A stretch of 64,000 nucleotides of DNA from Mayamaea pseudoterrestris (taxonomy: Eukaryota; Bacillariophyta; Bacillariophyceae; Sellaphorales; Sellaphoraceae): NCBI GenBank assembly GCA_027923505.1, contig BROI01000014.1:1-64000 (forward strand), given 5' to 3'. Both the position numbers and the translations under genes were made by a program. Below are positions 1 through 11,545 of this stretch, piece by piece. The notes beneath the pieces were generated by a model. The model made no database searches. It had not been told where the DNA came from and was given only the letters and a program-made list of their open reading frames with translations. Position 1 is the stretch's first letter, and each line of letters begins with the position of its first letter.

Positions 1-2164
1 TCATGATCGCGAGGCTCCCACGTCTGTCTTCCCGTCAGTCCATTCGACGCGTACTTGTGAAACTTCCTTTGTATGTCGGATCGTTCGGTTTCAAATTAAG
101 CTCGTGTCCGATTACCTTCGTGAATACCCACTGAGTCGCCGGATCGTTTCGTATATCTTCGTCCATCTGTCGTTCGATTAAATCCGACAGTTCGTTGTAA
201 CTATTAAGTCTTTCGCTGGCTCCTCTCCCATTTGGATTAGAAACCTTTCGTCGTTTCGAGTAGCTCGTTATCGCGTACTTCGATATATTCGCATACAGTC
301 GCTCGCATTTTCTGACCGTTTTCGTGTTCCCTTACGAACGTGCGTCCGATGAGTTCCTTGGAGAACAGAGGGCATTTATTCCCTGATTCTTGCTCAGCCC
401 TTCTGAAGAACTTCGCTGGTACGTTGGCGTGGTTCGCCATCGGAATTGTTTCGTCGTCGTTTCCTTCGTAGTTGTCGTGACTACTTTCTGTCACATGCGT
501 GCTATGGTAGCGTCCTGTCGCGAGATCTGGAGTTTCCAAAATTTCGCTCGCTTGCGCGTGTAGCTTCTTCAGAAATCTCCTCCAGACTCAGGGAAGGAAG
601 GCAACTCTCGTGGTAACAAGTAGCTGCGCGGAGACCACAGTTGGAGCGCGGAATCGCGCAGCGTGTCGTCCGTCAGAACGAGAAAAGTATGTGCGGACCG
701 CTATTCTCTGCGATGCCCACAATCGGCCGTTGCCAGATCGTACCGCCGAGGGAAACTCCCTGCGCCTCAAACGTGACCGGTTCTTGAAATGTAACAAAGG
801 CGAAATATCCGGCAGATTTCCGAACGCAACTTCCGTTGGCGTGCGCCATCCCAGCGATTTCGTCGCGAGGACGTTCTCAGTATCATGATTACGAATTTAA
901 TCAGCAAAACCCAGCAATGGCCTGGCGAACCCGAATCTCGTTGGAGGTTCTCCATCATTGGCTTAATGTGCGACGTGTGACGTTCGCATGGATTTTGTTC
1001 TGGACCCGGTTCTGTGGTCACTGAGGAATATTGTACATCCGACAGAGATCCTCACAGCCTTGCCAGTCTCCGACTTGGCATTGTCGCTGAGCAACCGTTA
1101 GGGAGCGCCCACTTCGCGGATAAAATCCTCTAACGCGTTTGACATTTCGCTCTCCGACTTCATCGGGTAGCCGCGCGTGTAAAAACTTTCTCGTCCAACA
1201 AAAGAGCTGCATCTTAGTAGCTCCCCCATGCCGATTCCATCATCAGCTGGCGTCAGAGTGTAACGTGTCCGTGGCGAATAGCGCGCAACCGCTGAACGTT
1301 CGCGGCCGGAAATCGTGATTTCGTGAGGTGTCGAAATGGTAATCGCGGGTGTCGCTGAGATGATACCATGCTTCCGTGTGACGTAAAGTCTGTTGAACGC
1401 GCTCAGTCGGGACCCATCCGAGGTACGCCGAAGAGCATTATAATCCTGGTTCCTTCGTTTAGCTTCCGCAAATTAACGCGCGTGAAAACTGAGCGTGTCG
1501 CACGCACCGATTGATCAGTACGTCAGGTTCGTCGCCAGGTGCGTGTCGGCGTGTGACGATTGCGGTGCGTGATACCGTCATCATCGAATCGTTCGTCGAA
1601 ACATGATCTCGTTCGTCGAAATCGTCGCGCGTGCTCGACATCGTAAACAGTCGAGTCCCACGGCACGTCCGACGTCATGATGACAGTCGGATACTATCCA
1701 AATCGTCGAACGTGGGTTTCGTCACGTCCAAGTACACCAGGCCATCGCGAATTGCCAAGGCAAAACGTAGCCCTCAATGTTCGTCGTGATTCGTTGCGTT
1801 CCGCCAAACATGGTCGGAATATCGTCGACGCGATGTCCCATTGCGCGCAATTGATTCGGGCAATGAATCGTCGGTCCGTCTCGCTTTAAAGCATACTGGT
1901 GACACAGAAGCAGAATGGTTTCGCCACTAAGGGTCTTTGCCAGTCCAGCTGCAGAGCCAATCTTGAGCTGGGACAATATGATCGTCAATACCAGTCACAT
2001 CCACCTCGGCGTTCGTTTCCGAAACGACGAGCATGTCTCCCCGCCTAAGCCTCCGTTCGCGCCGCTGTCGATGAGCGCGCCTTCGTTGATCCGCTCGTAG
2101 TGTGCGCGATTGACGCGCTATACGACGATGCATGTTGAAGCTGAATGTACCTCGTCCGGTGTTA

Positions 2165-3965
2165 TCAGTCGTCAACGATCCTGTCACTTGCTGAGTTCGT
2201 AGTACTCGCATTGTTCGCTTGCAGAACCGATCGTGCAGCCGTTTGGACTGACATTCCACTATTGCCGGGCTGAATATTAATCGTGCCAGGAACGCTTGCG
2301 TGATCGTTCGCTACAGATTCCGTCGCGTGACGCTCTTGATGCGCCGCGTTGACTTGCGTCTGCGTCGTAGCCGTGCCTCGTTGGTTGCGCGGTCGCCATC
2401 CGTTTTCGGGTGTCTTGGGCGCCGTCGCACGCTTGTCCTTCAACTGCTTTCGCTGATCAAACTTCATCTCCAACCAGACTTCATCCTTCACGCTCGCGTG
2501 AGGTTTCTTCATGATCGCTGCAAATCGTTCCGCCGATAAGCCGCTTGGAGTCGCGCCGCCATTGCCGCCGCCGCCTCCTTTCGTTCCACTAGACTGCGCT
2601 TGATTGATTGTGCGCTTAGTCTTCGTCGTCGATGGGTGTTTCTTGTCATACTTGATGCAGCACTCTTCTAAGTGCGCGTACAACTGCGCGAAATTGTCTT
2701 CCGAGTCGTGTTGCCCCATGTGTTTCTTGATGGCAATCATTCCGTCAAAACCTGCTAGTGATGCGCTGAATCCTGTGTGCTCGGAGAAAGCGTCGCGTAG
2801 CATGTCGTATCGTTGTAAACCTGTCAGAGCTTCTGCGTCCATTTCGAGCAGCCAGATGACTTTCTTGTAGAACAGTGCGAGAAATTCGATCGTCGGCCGT
2901 GACCACTTCTCGGTCAGCCGCATTCCCTGCAGTTCCGTTCGCGCGTTCCTTCTCGATGTGAGCAGTAGCGCCTTCTTCGTATCGCGTTCGCAATCGTTGG
3001 TAGACTTCGCGTCCGTCCATCGTCTTCTTGAACTGCTGTACTGCGAGTGATGCAGACGGAGTTCGACAGTGCGTGAGAAAGATCCTGTATACAAACACAT
3101 TCTTCTTTGCATACGCCTTCTGTTCTTTCGGTCCCTTTTCCTTCGGGTCATAATCGTCGTCAAAGACTTCGTGGAAGTCATGCAATGTAGCGATGACTTT
3201 CAACTCGGAAATCCACTGTTTCCACGAGGAATCCAGCTTCATTTCTTTACAATCCCTCGCCGAGAACTTGATAGACTTCGTAAATTGGTCTGAATACTTC
3301 TCGTCGTCTTCGTCGTCGCCGAGGTCCAGTACGGATGTCGGTGACTGCTTCGTGTCCACGTCCACACTCGTCGGTGGCACCTTGTCGGCCGAGTCAGGCT
3401 TCGACTCGTTGCCTTCGTTCGTTAGCGTGGAGTCCTTGGATTCGTCCTTCTTGGATTCCGTTTCGCTTTCCTTCGCTGGAGGTTTCGCTCCGCTTCCGCT
3501 GCCCACGCTCGCAATGTTGCGCGCTTGGACTCGTTCCTTCGCTCGTGCTGTGACGAACGTCGCCAGCGTTTCGGTGGTCAGTTGCGACCATGTCTTGATG
3601 TCCGGCGACTCTTGCGCCAAATACCATTCGATCGCGTTCGTGATCGTGCGTTGTTTCATCTTCGTTAGCGAGTGTTCGCTCGTTTCCTGCGTGACATTGT
3701 CGCCATCGTCAGTCGTCGTCGTTGTCGTCGTCGTGACGTTCCACTTCGTCGCGAAATCGTCGTACTCCATCTCGATCAGTTGCGTAAGCGATTCTACTCC
3801 GAGTTCGTCGAATAACTCCTTGAACTGAGGATCTTGGAAAACGCCTACGTTCTCTTCGTAAACATGCGCAAACGCCGCGTCTTTCTGCGCGCGAGTTTCC
3901 GCCATCGTTGTCGTCGTGACAATGTTCTTGCTATCACCTGCGGAACTTTCCGGGCCAAGAACCAA
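2165..3965 (-). other. gag-like region of the left copia element
   Basis: The region starts with a hydrophilic Ser/Thr/Lys/Glu-rich stretch just inside the 5' LTR. An alpha-helical segment with the look of a copia capsid (UBN2-like) follows, and the end is Gly-rich and basic. No CCHC zinc knuckle is obvious. It is called gag from its position behind the LTR and its composition. It is part of a fossil element. Confidence 0.6.
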
Positions 3966-4031
3966 CGTGCGTCCACGTTACTTCGTAAATCAATAGTACT
4001 CTTCGTCGATAAAGTCTCTATGCCGAGGCAA

Positions 4032-4366
4032 TGAGTCTCAAGACAGTGTTAATCTTGTAACTTGTAAATCAAATCGTTGCACCTTTCGCTTGTAGCTGTC
4101 CTTGGATGGCCAATCCAAGCTTGCAGTTGCTACAATACGAGAGACGAATAAATCGCTTTCTTAACTCTTCAAGCTTAGTAAGTCTGCTTGTTTCTACTCT
4201 ATATCGCACTAGTTTCAGCAATATACTTGTTGAATCGCTTCGAAGCCGTCGCTGCCACGCATCACGCGATCGTGAGGCTGTGGTGAGCCGCGAGTGCCGC
4301 TGTGTCACCCTATCGGACATTCGGTGTGACTTGCCCGATTTTCGCTGTTTTCGTTCGCATCCTGCA
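4032..4366 (-). repeat. 5' LTR of left copia element, 335 bp
   Basis: On the minus strand it begins TGCAGGATGCG and ends TTGAGACTCA, the TG...CA ends expected of an LTR. It recurs intact at 7420-7754, and a diverged relative lies at about 32105-32372. Gag starts about 67 bp inside it, leaving room for a primer-binding site. Confidence 0.8.
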
Positions 4367-5552
4367 AGACGTCGCATGGATTTTGTTCTGGACCCGGTTC
4401 TGTGGTCACTGAGGAATATTGTACATCCGACAGAGATCCTCACAGCCTTGCCAGTCTCCGACTTGGCATTGTCGCTGAGCAACCGTTAGGGAGCGCCCAC
4501 TTCGCGGATAAAATCCTCTAACGCGTTTGACATTTCGCTCTCCGACTTCATCGGGTAGCCGCGCGTGTAAAAACTTTCTCGTCCAACAAAAGAGCTGCAT
4601 CTTAGTAGCTCCCCCATGCCGATTCCATCATCAGCTGGCGTCAGAGTGTAACGTGTCCGTGGCGAATAGCGCGCAACCGCTGAACGTTCGCGGCCGGAAA
4701 TCGTGATTTCGTGAGGTGTCGAAATGGTAATCGCGGGTGTCGCTGAGATGATACCATGCTTCCGTGTGACGTAAAGTCTGTTGAACGCGCTCAGTCGGGA
4801 CCCATCCGAGGTACGCCGAAGAGCATTATAATCCTGGTTCCTTCGTTTAGCTTCCGCAAATTAACGCGCGTGAAAACTGAGCGTGTCGCACGCACCGATT
4901 GATCAGTACGTCAGGTTCGTCGCCAGGTGCGTGTCGGCGTGTGACGATTGCGGTGCGTGATACCGTCATCATCGAATCGTTCGTCGAAACATGATCTCGT
5001 TCGTCGAAATCGTCGCGCGTGCTCGACATCGTAAACAGTCGAGTCCCACGGCACGTCCGACGTCATGATGACAGTCGGATACTATCCAAATCGTCGAACG
5101 TGGGTTTCGTCACGTCCAAGTACACCAGGCCATCGCGAATTGCCAAGGCAAAACGTAGCCCTCAATGTTCGTCGTGATTCGTTGCGTTCCGCCAAACATG
5201 GTCGGAATATCGTCGACGCGATGTCCCATTGCGCGCAATTGATTCGGGCAATGAATCGTCGGTCCGTCTCGCTTTAAAGCATACTGGTGACACAGAAGCA
5301 GAATGGTTTCGCCACTAAGGGTCTTTGCCAGTCCAGCTGCAGAGCCAATCTTGAGCTGGGACAATATGATCGTCAATACCAGTCACATCCACCTCGGCGT
5401 TCGTTTCCGAAACGACGAGCATGTCTCCCCGCCTAAGCCTCCGTTCGCGCCGCTGTCGATGAGCGCGCCTTCGTTGATCCGCTCGTAGTGTGCGCGATTG
5501 ACGCGCTATACGACGATGCATGTTGAAGCTGAATGTACCTCGTCCGGTGTTA

Positions 5553-7353
5553 TCAGTCGTCAACGATCCTGTCACTTGCTGAGTTCGTAGTACTCGCATT
5601 GTTCGCTTGCAGAACCGATCGTGCAGCCGTTTGGACTGACATTCCACTATTGCCGGGCTGAATATTAATCGTGCCAGGAACGCTTGCGTGATCGTTCGCT
5701 ACAGATTCCGTCGCGTGACGCTCTTGATGCGCCGCGTTGACTTGCGTCTGCGTCGTAGCCGTGCCTCGTTGGTTGCGCGGTCGCCATCCGTTTTCGGGTG
5801 TCTTGGGCGCCGTCGCACGCTTGTCCTTCAACTGCTTTCGCTGATCAAACTTCATCTCCAACCAGACTTCATCCTTCACGCTCGCGTGAGGTTTCTTCAT
5901 GATCGCTGCAAATCGTTCCGCCGATAAGCCGCTTGGAGTCGCGCCGCCATTGCCGCCGCCGCCTCCTTTCGTTCCACTAGACTGCGCTTGATTGATTGTG
6001 CGCTTAGTCTTCGTCGTCGATGGGTGTTTCTTGTCATACTTGATGCAGCACTCTTCTAAGTGCGCGTACAACTGCGCGAAATTGTCTTCCGAGTCGTGTT
6101 GCCCCATGTGTTTCTTGATGGCAATCATTCCGTCAAAACCTGCTAGTGATGCGCTGAATCCTGTGTGCTCGGAGAAAGCGTCGCGTAGCATGTCGTATCG
6201 TTGTAAACCTGTCAGAGCTTCTGCGTCCATTTCGAGCAGCCAGATGACTTTCTTGTAGAACAGTGCGAGAAATTCGATCGTCGGCCGTGACCACTTCTCG
6301 GTCAGCCGCATTCCCTGCAGTTCCGTTCGCGCGTTCCTTCTCGATGTGAGCAGTAGCGCCTTCTTCGTATCGCGTTCGCAATCGTTGGTAGACTTCGCGT
6401 CCGTCCATCGTCTTCTTGAACTGCTGTACTGCGAGTGATGCAGACGGAGTTCGACAGTGCGTGAGAAAGATCCTGTATACAAACACATTCTTCTTTGCAT
6501 ACGCCTTCTGTTCTTTCGGTCCCTTTTCCTTCGGGTCATAATCGTCGTCAAAGACTTCGTGGAAGTCATGCAATGTAGCGATGACTTTCAACTCGGAAAT
6601 CCACTGTTTCCACGAGGAATCCAGCTTCATTTCTTTACAATCCCTCGCCGAGAACTTGATAGACTTCGTAAATTGGTCTGAATACTTCTCGTCGTCTTCG
6701 TCGTCGCCGAGGTCCAGTACGGATGTCGGTGACTGCTTCGTGTCCACGTCCACACTCGTCGGTGGCACCTTGTCGGCCGAGTCAGGCTTCGACTCGTTGC
6801 CTTCGTTCGTTAGCGTGGAGTCCTTGGATTCGTCCTTCTTGGATTCCGTTTCGCTTTCCTTCGCTGGAGGTTTCGCTCCGCTTCCGCTGCCCACGCTCGC
6901 AATGTTGCGCGCTTGGACTCGTTCCTTCGCTCGTGCTGTGACGAACGTCGCCAGCGTTTCGGTGGTCAGTTGCGACCATGTCTTGATGTCCGGCGACTCT
7001 TGCGCCAAATACCATTCGATCGCGTTCGTGATCGTGCGTTGTTTCATCTTCGTTAGCGAGTGTTCGCTCGTTTCCTGCGTGACATTGTCGCCATCGTCAG
7101 TCGTCGTCGTTGTCGTCGTCGTGACGTTCCACTTCGTCGCGAAATCGTCGTACTCCATCTCGATCAGTTGCGTAAGCGATTCTACTCCGAGTTCGTCGAA
7201 TAACTCCTTGAACTGAGGATCTTGGAAAACGCCTACGTTCTCTTCGTAAACATGCGCAAACGCCGCGTCTTTCTGCGCGCGAGTTTCCGCCATCGTTGTC
7301 GTCGTGACAATGTTCTTGCTATCACCTGCGGAACTTTCCGGGCCAAGAACCAA
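5553..7353 (-). other. gag-like region of the right copia element
   Basis: Same content and layout as the region at 2165-3965, displaced by 3,388 bp, behind the LTR at 7420-7754. Part of a fossil element. Confidence 0.6.
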
Positions 7354-7419
7354 CGTGCGTCCACGTTACTTCGTAAATCAATAGTACTCTTCGTCGATAA
7401 AGTCTCTATGCCGAGGCAA

Positions 7420-7754
7420 TGAGTCTCAAGACAGTGTTAATCTTGTAACTTGTAAATCAAATCGTTGCACCTTTCGCTTGTAGCTGTCCTTGGATGGCCA
7501 ATCCAAGCTTGCAGTTGCTACAATACGAGAGACGAATAAATCGCTTTCTTAACTCTTCAAGCTTAGTAAGTCTGCTTGTTTCTACTCTATATCGCACTAG
7601 TTTCAGCAATATACTTGTTGAATCGCTTCGAAGCCGTCGCTGCCACGCATCACGCGATCGTGAGGCTGTGGTGAGCCGCGAGTGCCGCTGTGTCACCCTA
7701 TCGGACATTCGGTGTGACTTGCCCGATTTTCGCTGTTTTCGTTCGCATCCTGCA
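7420..7754 (-). repeat. 5' LTR of right copia element, 335 bp
   Basis: Same 335-bp sequence as 4032-4366 with the same TG...CA ends. To its right the two flanks differ at once, which fixes the outer boundary at 7754. Confidence 0.8.
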
Positions 7755-8319
7755 AACGACGGAATGTGTTCCTTCCACCAACCATAAAACAAACGATTGC
7801 AACCTTTAAAGTATCTGTTCTACTATAACCATGAAATAATGGTCTCTTTAATGCCGAATCGATGTGTTATAAAGGGCTCTAATTGATTGGAATGAGTCGG
7901 CAACAGCAGGAACGAACGAGCGAGGCAATCAAAACGGAACGTTTCAAAGCGCACTTTGGATCGATGCCTGTCGTGTATGCAAGCATTTAGAGAGACTTGG
8001 TGACAAGCCTTCCAAAGGCTCGATTTGATCCAGCCAAAGCTCATGTTGACCTCTGTTTCCGCGTCGAATGCAGTGACACAGTTTTCGCCGCCTTGCTCGC
8101 TGCTGTACATCGAGCGAGCCAAGCGCAAGCGGTACTGAAAACGAATGAATGACAATGAATTCGCCGACGGTCGCCGCCGATCACAATGGGATGCATAAAG
8201 CTTTTGTTAACTGTATCAACAAACAAGACAGCAAAGCGACTGAACAAGCCCACTTTCTACGTGTTTTCAGACTGCTTCTACAAACGACTTAGCTCGACTT
8301 CAAACACTTTCAACTTAAA
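7755..8319. other. Intergenic: retroelement to first sulfotransferase copy
   Basis: 7755-8062 is unique sequence in which I see no gene; its minus-strand reading frames look like chance. 8063-8319 is the 5' flank of the first tandem unit and should hold the promoter and 5' UTR of the gene starting at 8320. Confidence 0.6.
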
Positions 8320-9720
8320 ATGTCATCTCGAAATTCGAAACATCTCATCCATGACGACGACGACATATTTGATGACCAGTTGGACGAATGTGAGGCCTTG
8401 AATGTAGCAATGAAGCGACCAAGAGTTTCTGGATCATTTCTTGTTACAAAATACAAGGGAATTTGCGGTCTGCTGGTAGGCTTATCGATCGGTGCATTAC
8501 TTTCTCGAGCATTGGAGCGCAGCATGGACGGATCATTCACCCAATCAGCTGCAGCTGTCAAGTATCCTTTGACGAAGTTTGACGGCCCCACTTTCATACT
8601 CAACATTGGAATTGAAGGAACTGGCCATCACTTTATACAAGCGATCCACTCAAGGGCGCCAGCAATAGAAGCAATGGATCGGGTCGGAGCAAATATTCAC
8701 ATGGCTAGCATTCGGCGCGACTTTATGAGAGGAATGATGATGCCATATTGCCAAGATCAACCGAAACATAATGATCCTCAAGCTTTGTATCAAAACATGA
8801 TAGTTAGTTTGCAACTGGCGCGAGACTCATTGTCGAATAGCACTGTTTCGTTTTTCCCCATCAATGCAATTCAGGGCATTCAATCATCCGACAAACACGA
8901 GCTCAGCTACCCTGACGCCAAGAGATGCAATCGCATGCAACATCCAAACCTTGACATGTTTTACAGTGCGTGTCGGGACGCTCAAGTCAACTGTGGCGCC
9001 GTATACTTGTATCGCGATCCATACGCAATACTTCTCTCGAATCAAAGGCGACGCTTCAACCCCAATGTACAGGCGGGCATTCATTTATACACCATGATGC
9101 TCCAAATCATTTACGCGCAACTGTCATACTATCCGAAACAAACTCTAGCTTGCATTGGCTTGTACGACGATGACGCAGCCGATGCGGAACGATGGCACCC
9201 CATCAGAGACATGTACGGATGGACCGACGCCACGGCGTTTCAAACACTTGTGGACGGAATCTATCGTGTACACCCCGCCATGACAGTGGAGGAACAGGAT
9301 GCGTTGGTGCCGCCCGAGTATCAGGCGCACATGCGCGCCATGGTGCATGCGCACGAGAAGGTGCTGGATCAGTGTCGCCGGATCGTTCGCGAGAATAAGC
9401 TTGGTCTAGTAACAGGAGAATCGTAATGGTATTGTCAAAATATTATGCGACTGCCCTTTTTCGTTGCAACAAGCGCCTGCTGCACCATACTGGAAATGTT
9501 CCAAGGGTATCATACCGTCACTGGGCAAAATGGCTATCGCATACAGCTTCAGCGTGCTTGTGTTTAGGATTAGAATAGATGGATTAGCATGCCGCGTATC
9601 ATATCCGCAGCGTGAATTAAAAATAACAGCTATTGCAAAGAAAACTGATTATAAAGCGTGGAGGATCGAGCTTTTGAAACGATAAACGCACGAGTTGCCT
9701 CGCGTCGAAATAAATTCAAC
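8063..9720 (+). repeat. Tandem duplication unit 1 (1,658 bp)
   Basis: Direct repeat of 9721-11378 at an offset of 1,658 bp, covering a whole sulfotransferase-like gene with its 5' and 3' flanks. By eye the copies differ at five bases in about the first 60 bp and at the last base, and I saw no difference in between. Confidence 0.9.
8320..9426 (+). CDS. Membrane-anchored sulfotransferase-like protein, copy 1
   Basis: 368 residues with the type II membrane layout of Golgi sulfotransferases: an acidic cytosolic tail, one transmembrane segment at about 46-64, and a lumenal domain. Residues 95-104 (NIGIEGTGHH) look like the 5'-phosphosulfate-binding loop. YRDP at 231-234 with Ser240 looks like the 3'-phosphate-binding motif. 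Known members move sulfate from PAPS to glycans or proteins; the substrate here cannot be read. The ATG is the first in frame, after a purine-rich AAAATG context. No intron is seen. The whole gene is duplicated at 9978-11084. The next gene is a UAA-family transporter, some members of which carry PAPS. The call rests on motifs only, and another P-loop enzyme of the same fold is possible. Confidence 0.6.
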   Translation: MSSRNSKHLIHDDDDIFDDQLDECEALNVAMKRPRVSGSFLVTKYKGICGLLVGLSIGALLSRALERSMDGSFTQSAAAVKYPLTKFDGPTFILNIGIEGTGHHFIQAIHSRAPAIEAMDRVGANIHMASIRRDFMRGMMMPYCQDQPKHNDPQALYQNMIVSLQLARDSLSNSTVSFFPINAIQGIQSSDKHELSYPDAKRCNRMQHPNLDMFYSACRDAQVNCGAVYLYRDPYAILLSNQRRRFNPNVQAGIHLYTMMLQIIYAQLSYYPKQTLACIGLYDDDAADAERWHPIRDMYGWTDATAFQTLVDGIYRVHPAMTVEEQDALVPPEYQAHMRAMVHAHEKVLDQCRRIVRENKLGLVTGES

Positions 9721-9977
9721 GTCGAATGCAGTGACACAGTTTTCGCCGCCTCGCTCGCTGCCGTCTATCGAGCAAGCCAAGCGCAAGCGGTACTGAAAAC
9801 GAATGAATGACAATGAATTCGCCGACGGTCGCCGCCGATCACAATGGGATGCATAAAGCTTTTGTTAACTGTATCAACAAACAAGACAGCAAAGCGACTG
9901 AACAAGCCCACTTTCTACGTGTTTTCAGACTGCTTCTACAAACGACTTAGCTCGACTTCAAACACTTTCAACTTAAA
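9427..9977. other. Intergenic between the two sulfotransferase copies
   Basis: Holds the 3' flank of copy 1 and, from 9721, the 5' flank of copy 2. No further gene seen. Confidence 0.6.
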
Positions 9978-11378
9978 ATGTCATCTCGAAATTCGAAACA
10001 TCTCATCCATGACGACGACGACATATTTGATGACCAGTTGGACGAATGTGAGGCCTTGAATGTAGCAATGAAGCGACCAAGAGTTTCTGGATCATTTCTT
10101 GTTACAAAATACAAGGGAATTTGCGGTCTGCTGGTAGGCTTATCGATCGGTGCATTACTTTCTCGAGCATTGGAGCGCAGCATGGACGGATCATTCACCC
10201 AATCAGCTGCAGCTGTCAAGTATCCTTTGACGAAGTTTGACGGCCCCACTTTCATACTCAACATTGGAATTGAAGGAACTGGCCATCACTTTATACAAGC
10301 GATCCACTCAAGGGCGCCAGCAATAGAAGCAATGGATCGGGTCGGAGCAAATATTCACATGGCTAGCATTCGGCGCGACTTTATGAGAGGAATGATGATG
10401 CCATATTGCCAAGATCAACCGAAACATAATGATCCTCAAGCTTTGTATCAAAACATGATAGTTAGTTTGCAACTGGCGCGAGACTCATTGTCGAATAGCA
10501 CTGTTTCGTTTTTCCCCATCAATGCAATTCAGGGCATTCAATCATCCGACAAACACGAGCTCAGCTACCCTGACGCCAAGAGATGCAATCGCATGCAACA
10601 TCCAAACCTTGACATGTTTTACAGTGCGTGTCGGGACGCTCAAGTCAACTGTGGCGCCGTATACTTGTATCGCGATCCATACGCAATACTTCTCTCGAAT
10701 CAAAGGCGACGCTTCAACCCCAATGTACAGGCGGGCATTCATTTATACACCATGATGCTCCAAATCATTTACGCGCAACTGTCATACTATCCGAAACAAA
10801 CTCTAGCTTGCATTGGCTTGTACGACGATGACGCAGCCGATGCGGAACGATGGCACCCCATCAGAGACATGTACGGATGGACCGACGCCACGGCGTTTCA
10901 AACACTTGTGGACGGAATCTATCGTGTACACCCCGCCATGACAGTGGAGGAACAGGATGCGTTGGTGCCGCCCGAGTATCAGGCGCACATGCGCGCCATG
11001 GTGCATGCGCACGAGAAGGTGCTGGATCAGTGTCGCCGGATCGTTCGCGAGAATAAGCTTGGTCTAGTAACAGGAGAATCGTAATGGTATTGTCAAAATA
11101 TTATGCGACTGCCCTTTTTCGTTGCAACAAGCGCCTGCTGCACCATACTGGAAATGTTCCAAGGGTATCATACCGTCACTGGGCAAAATGGCTATCGCAT
11201 ACAGCTTCAGCGTGCTTGTGTTTAGGATTAGAATAGATGGATTAGCATGCCGCGTATCATATCCGCAGCGTGAATTAAAAATAACAGCTATTGCAAAGAA
11301 AACTGATTATAAAGCGTGGAGGATCGAGCTTTTGAAACGATAAACGCACGAGTTGCCTCGCGTCGAAATAAATTCAAT
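9721..11378 (+). repeat. Tandem duplication unit 2 (1,658 bp)
   Basis: Follows unit 1 with no spacer. The junction shows the short shared string CGTCGAA, possible microhomology. Unique sequence resumes after 11378. Confidence 0.9.
9978..11084 (+). CDS. Membrane-anchored sulfotransferase-like protein, copy 2
   Basis: Encodes the same 368 residues as the gene at 8320-9426, including the transmembrane anchor (46-64), the GTGHH loop (100-104) and the YRDP/Ser240 motif. The 5' flank back to 9721 and the 3' flank to 11378 are duplicated too, so both copies should have the same local promoter. Identical copies point to a very recent duplication, homogenisation, or an assembly artefact. Confidence 0.6.
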   Translation: MSSRNSKHLIHDDDDIFDDQLDECEALNVAMKRPRVSGSFLVTKYKGICGLLVGLSIGALLSRALERSMDGSFTQSAAAVKYPLTKFDGPTFILNIGIEGTGHHFIQAIHSRAPAIEAMDRVGANIHMASIRRDFMRGMMMPYCQDQPKHNDPQALYQNMIVSLQLARDSLSNSTVSFFPINAIQGIQSSDKHELSYPDAKRCNRMQHPNLDMFYSACRDAQVNCGAVYLYRDPYAILLSNQRRRFNPNVQAGIHLYTMMLQIIYAQLSYYPKQTLACIGLYDDDAADAERWHPIRDMYGWTDATAFQTLVDGIYRVHPAMTVEEQDALVPPEYQAHMRAMVHAHEKVLDQCRRIVRENKLGLVTGES

Positions 11379-11545
11379 GTGAGCCATTGTTGTCGTTGCA
11401 CTAGTTCCACTCAGAATACGCACGCTGTCTTCTCTTCATTTGCATGACAGTTGCAGTGCGGCGGGCAGAAATGGCGTCCATCCGCTCCACATTGCACATA
11501 CTCGATCAATCATAGCATAGAGCTTTTCCCATCAAAAGCCGCCTC
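11085..11545. other. Intergenic: end of tandem unit 2 and unique spacer
   Basis: Up to 11378 this is the duplicated 3' flank. 11379-11545 is a unique spacer between convergent genes, and I see nothing in it. Confidence 0.5.

Larger units (their letters stand above)
1..4366 (-). mobile_element. Ty1/copia LTR retrotransposon (CoDi-like), left part beyond window
   Basis: The element reads on the minus strand, with its 5' LTR at 4032-4366. A gag-like region follows at 2165-3965, then protease/integrase-like text around 1640-1990, which includes the diatom copia pattern of a VDD-type segment, a GG-x-QRI segment and a TSDVPW-type segment. Integrase-to-RT linker text lies at about 1-540 and contains a TWEP motif. 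The order fits Ty1/copia, and the wording resembles diatom CoDi elements from memory. The 3' LTR and most of RT/RNase H lie outside the window. The coding region is interrupted several times, so it is treated as a fossil. Its first 3.4 kb is the same as the neighbouring copy, so it is young. Confidence 0.82.
4367..7754 (-). mobile_element. Second Ty1/copia copy, cut off in pol by the first copy
   Basis: This repeats 983-4366 at an offset of 3,388 bp. It has a 5' LTR at 7420-7754, a gag-like region at 5553-7353 and protease/integrase-like text around 5030-5380. At about 4371 its pol text stops and the LTR of the other copy begins. This is expected if the left element inserted into the pol of this one, but an unequal-exchange tandem duplication would look similar. 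The host flank after the LTR starts at 7755 with AACGA, a possible 5-bp target site. All sizeable reading frames match those of the other copy. Broken; fossil. Confidence 0.8.

Noticed and set aside
3193-3828. 211-residue plus-strand open frame, repeated at 6581-7216
   Set aside because: Antisense to the gag-like region; Ser/Val-rich text is what the reverse of Asp/Thr-rich codons gives.
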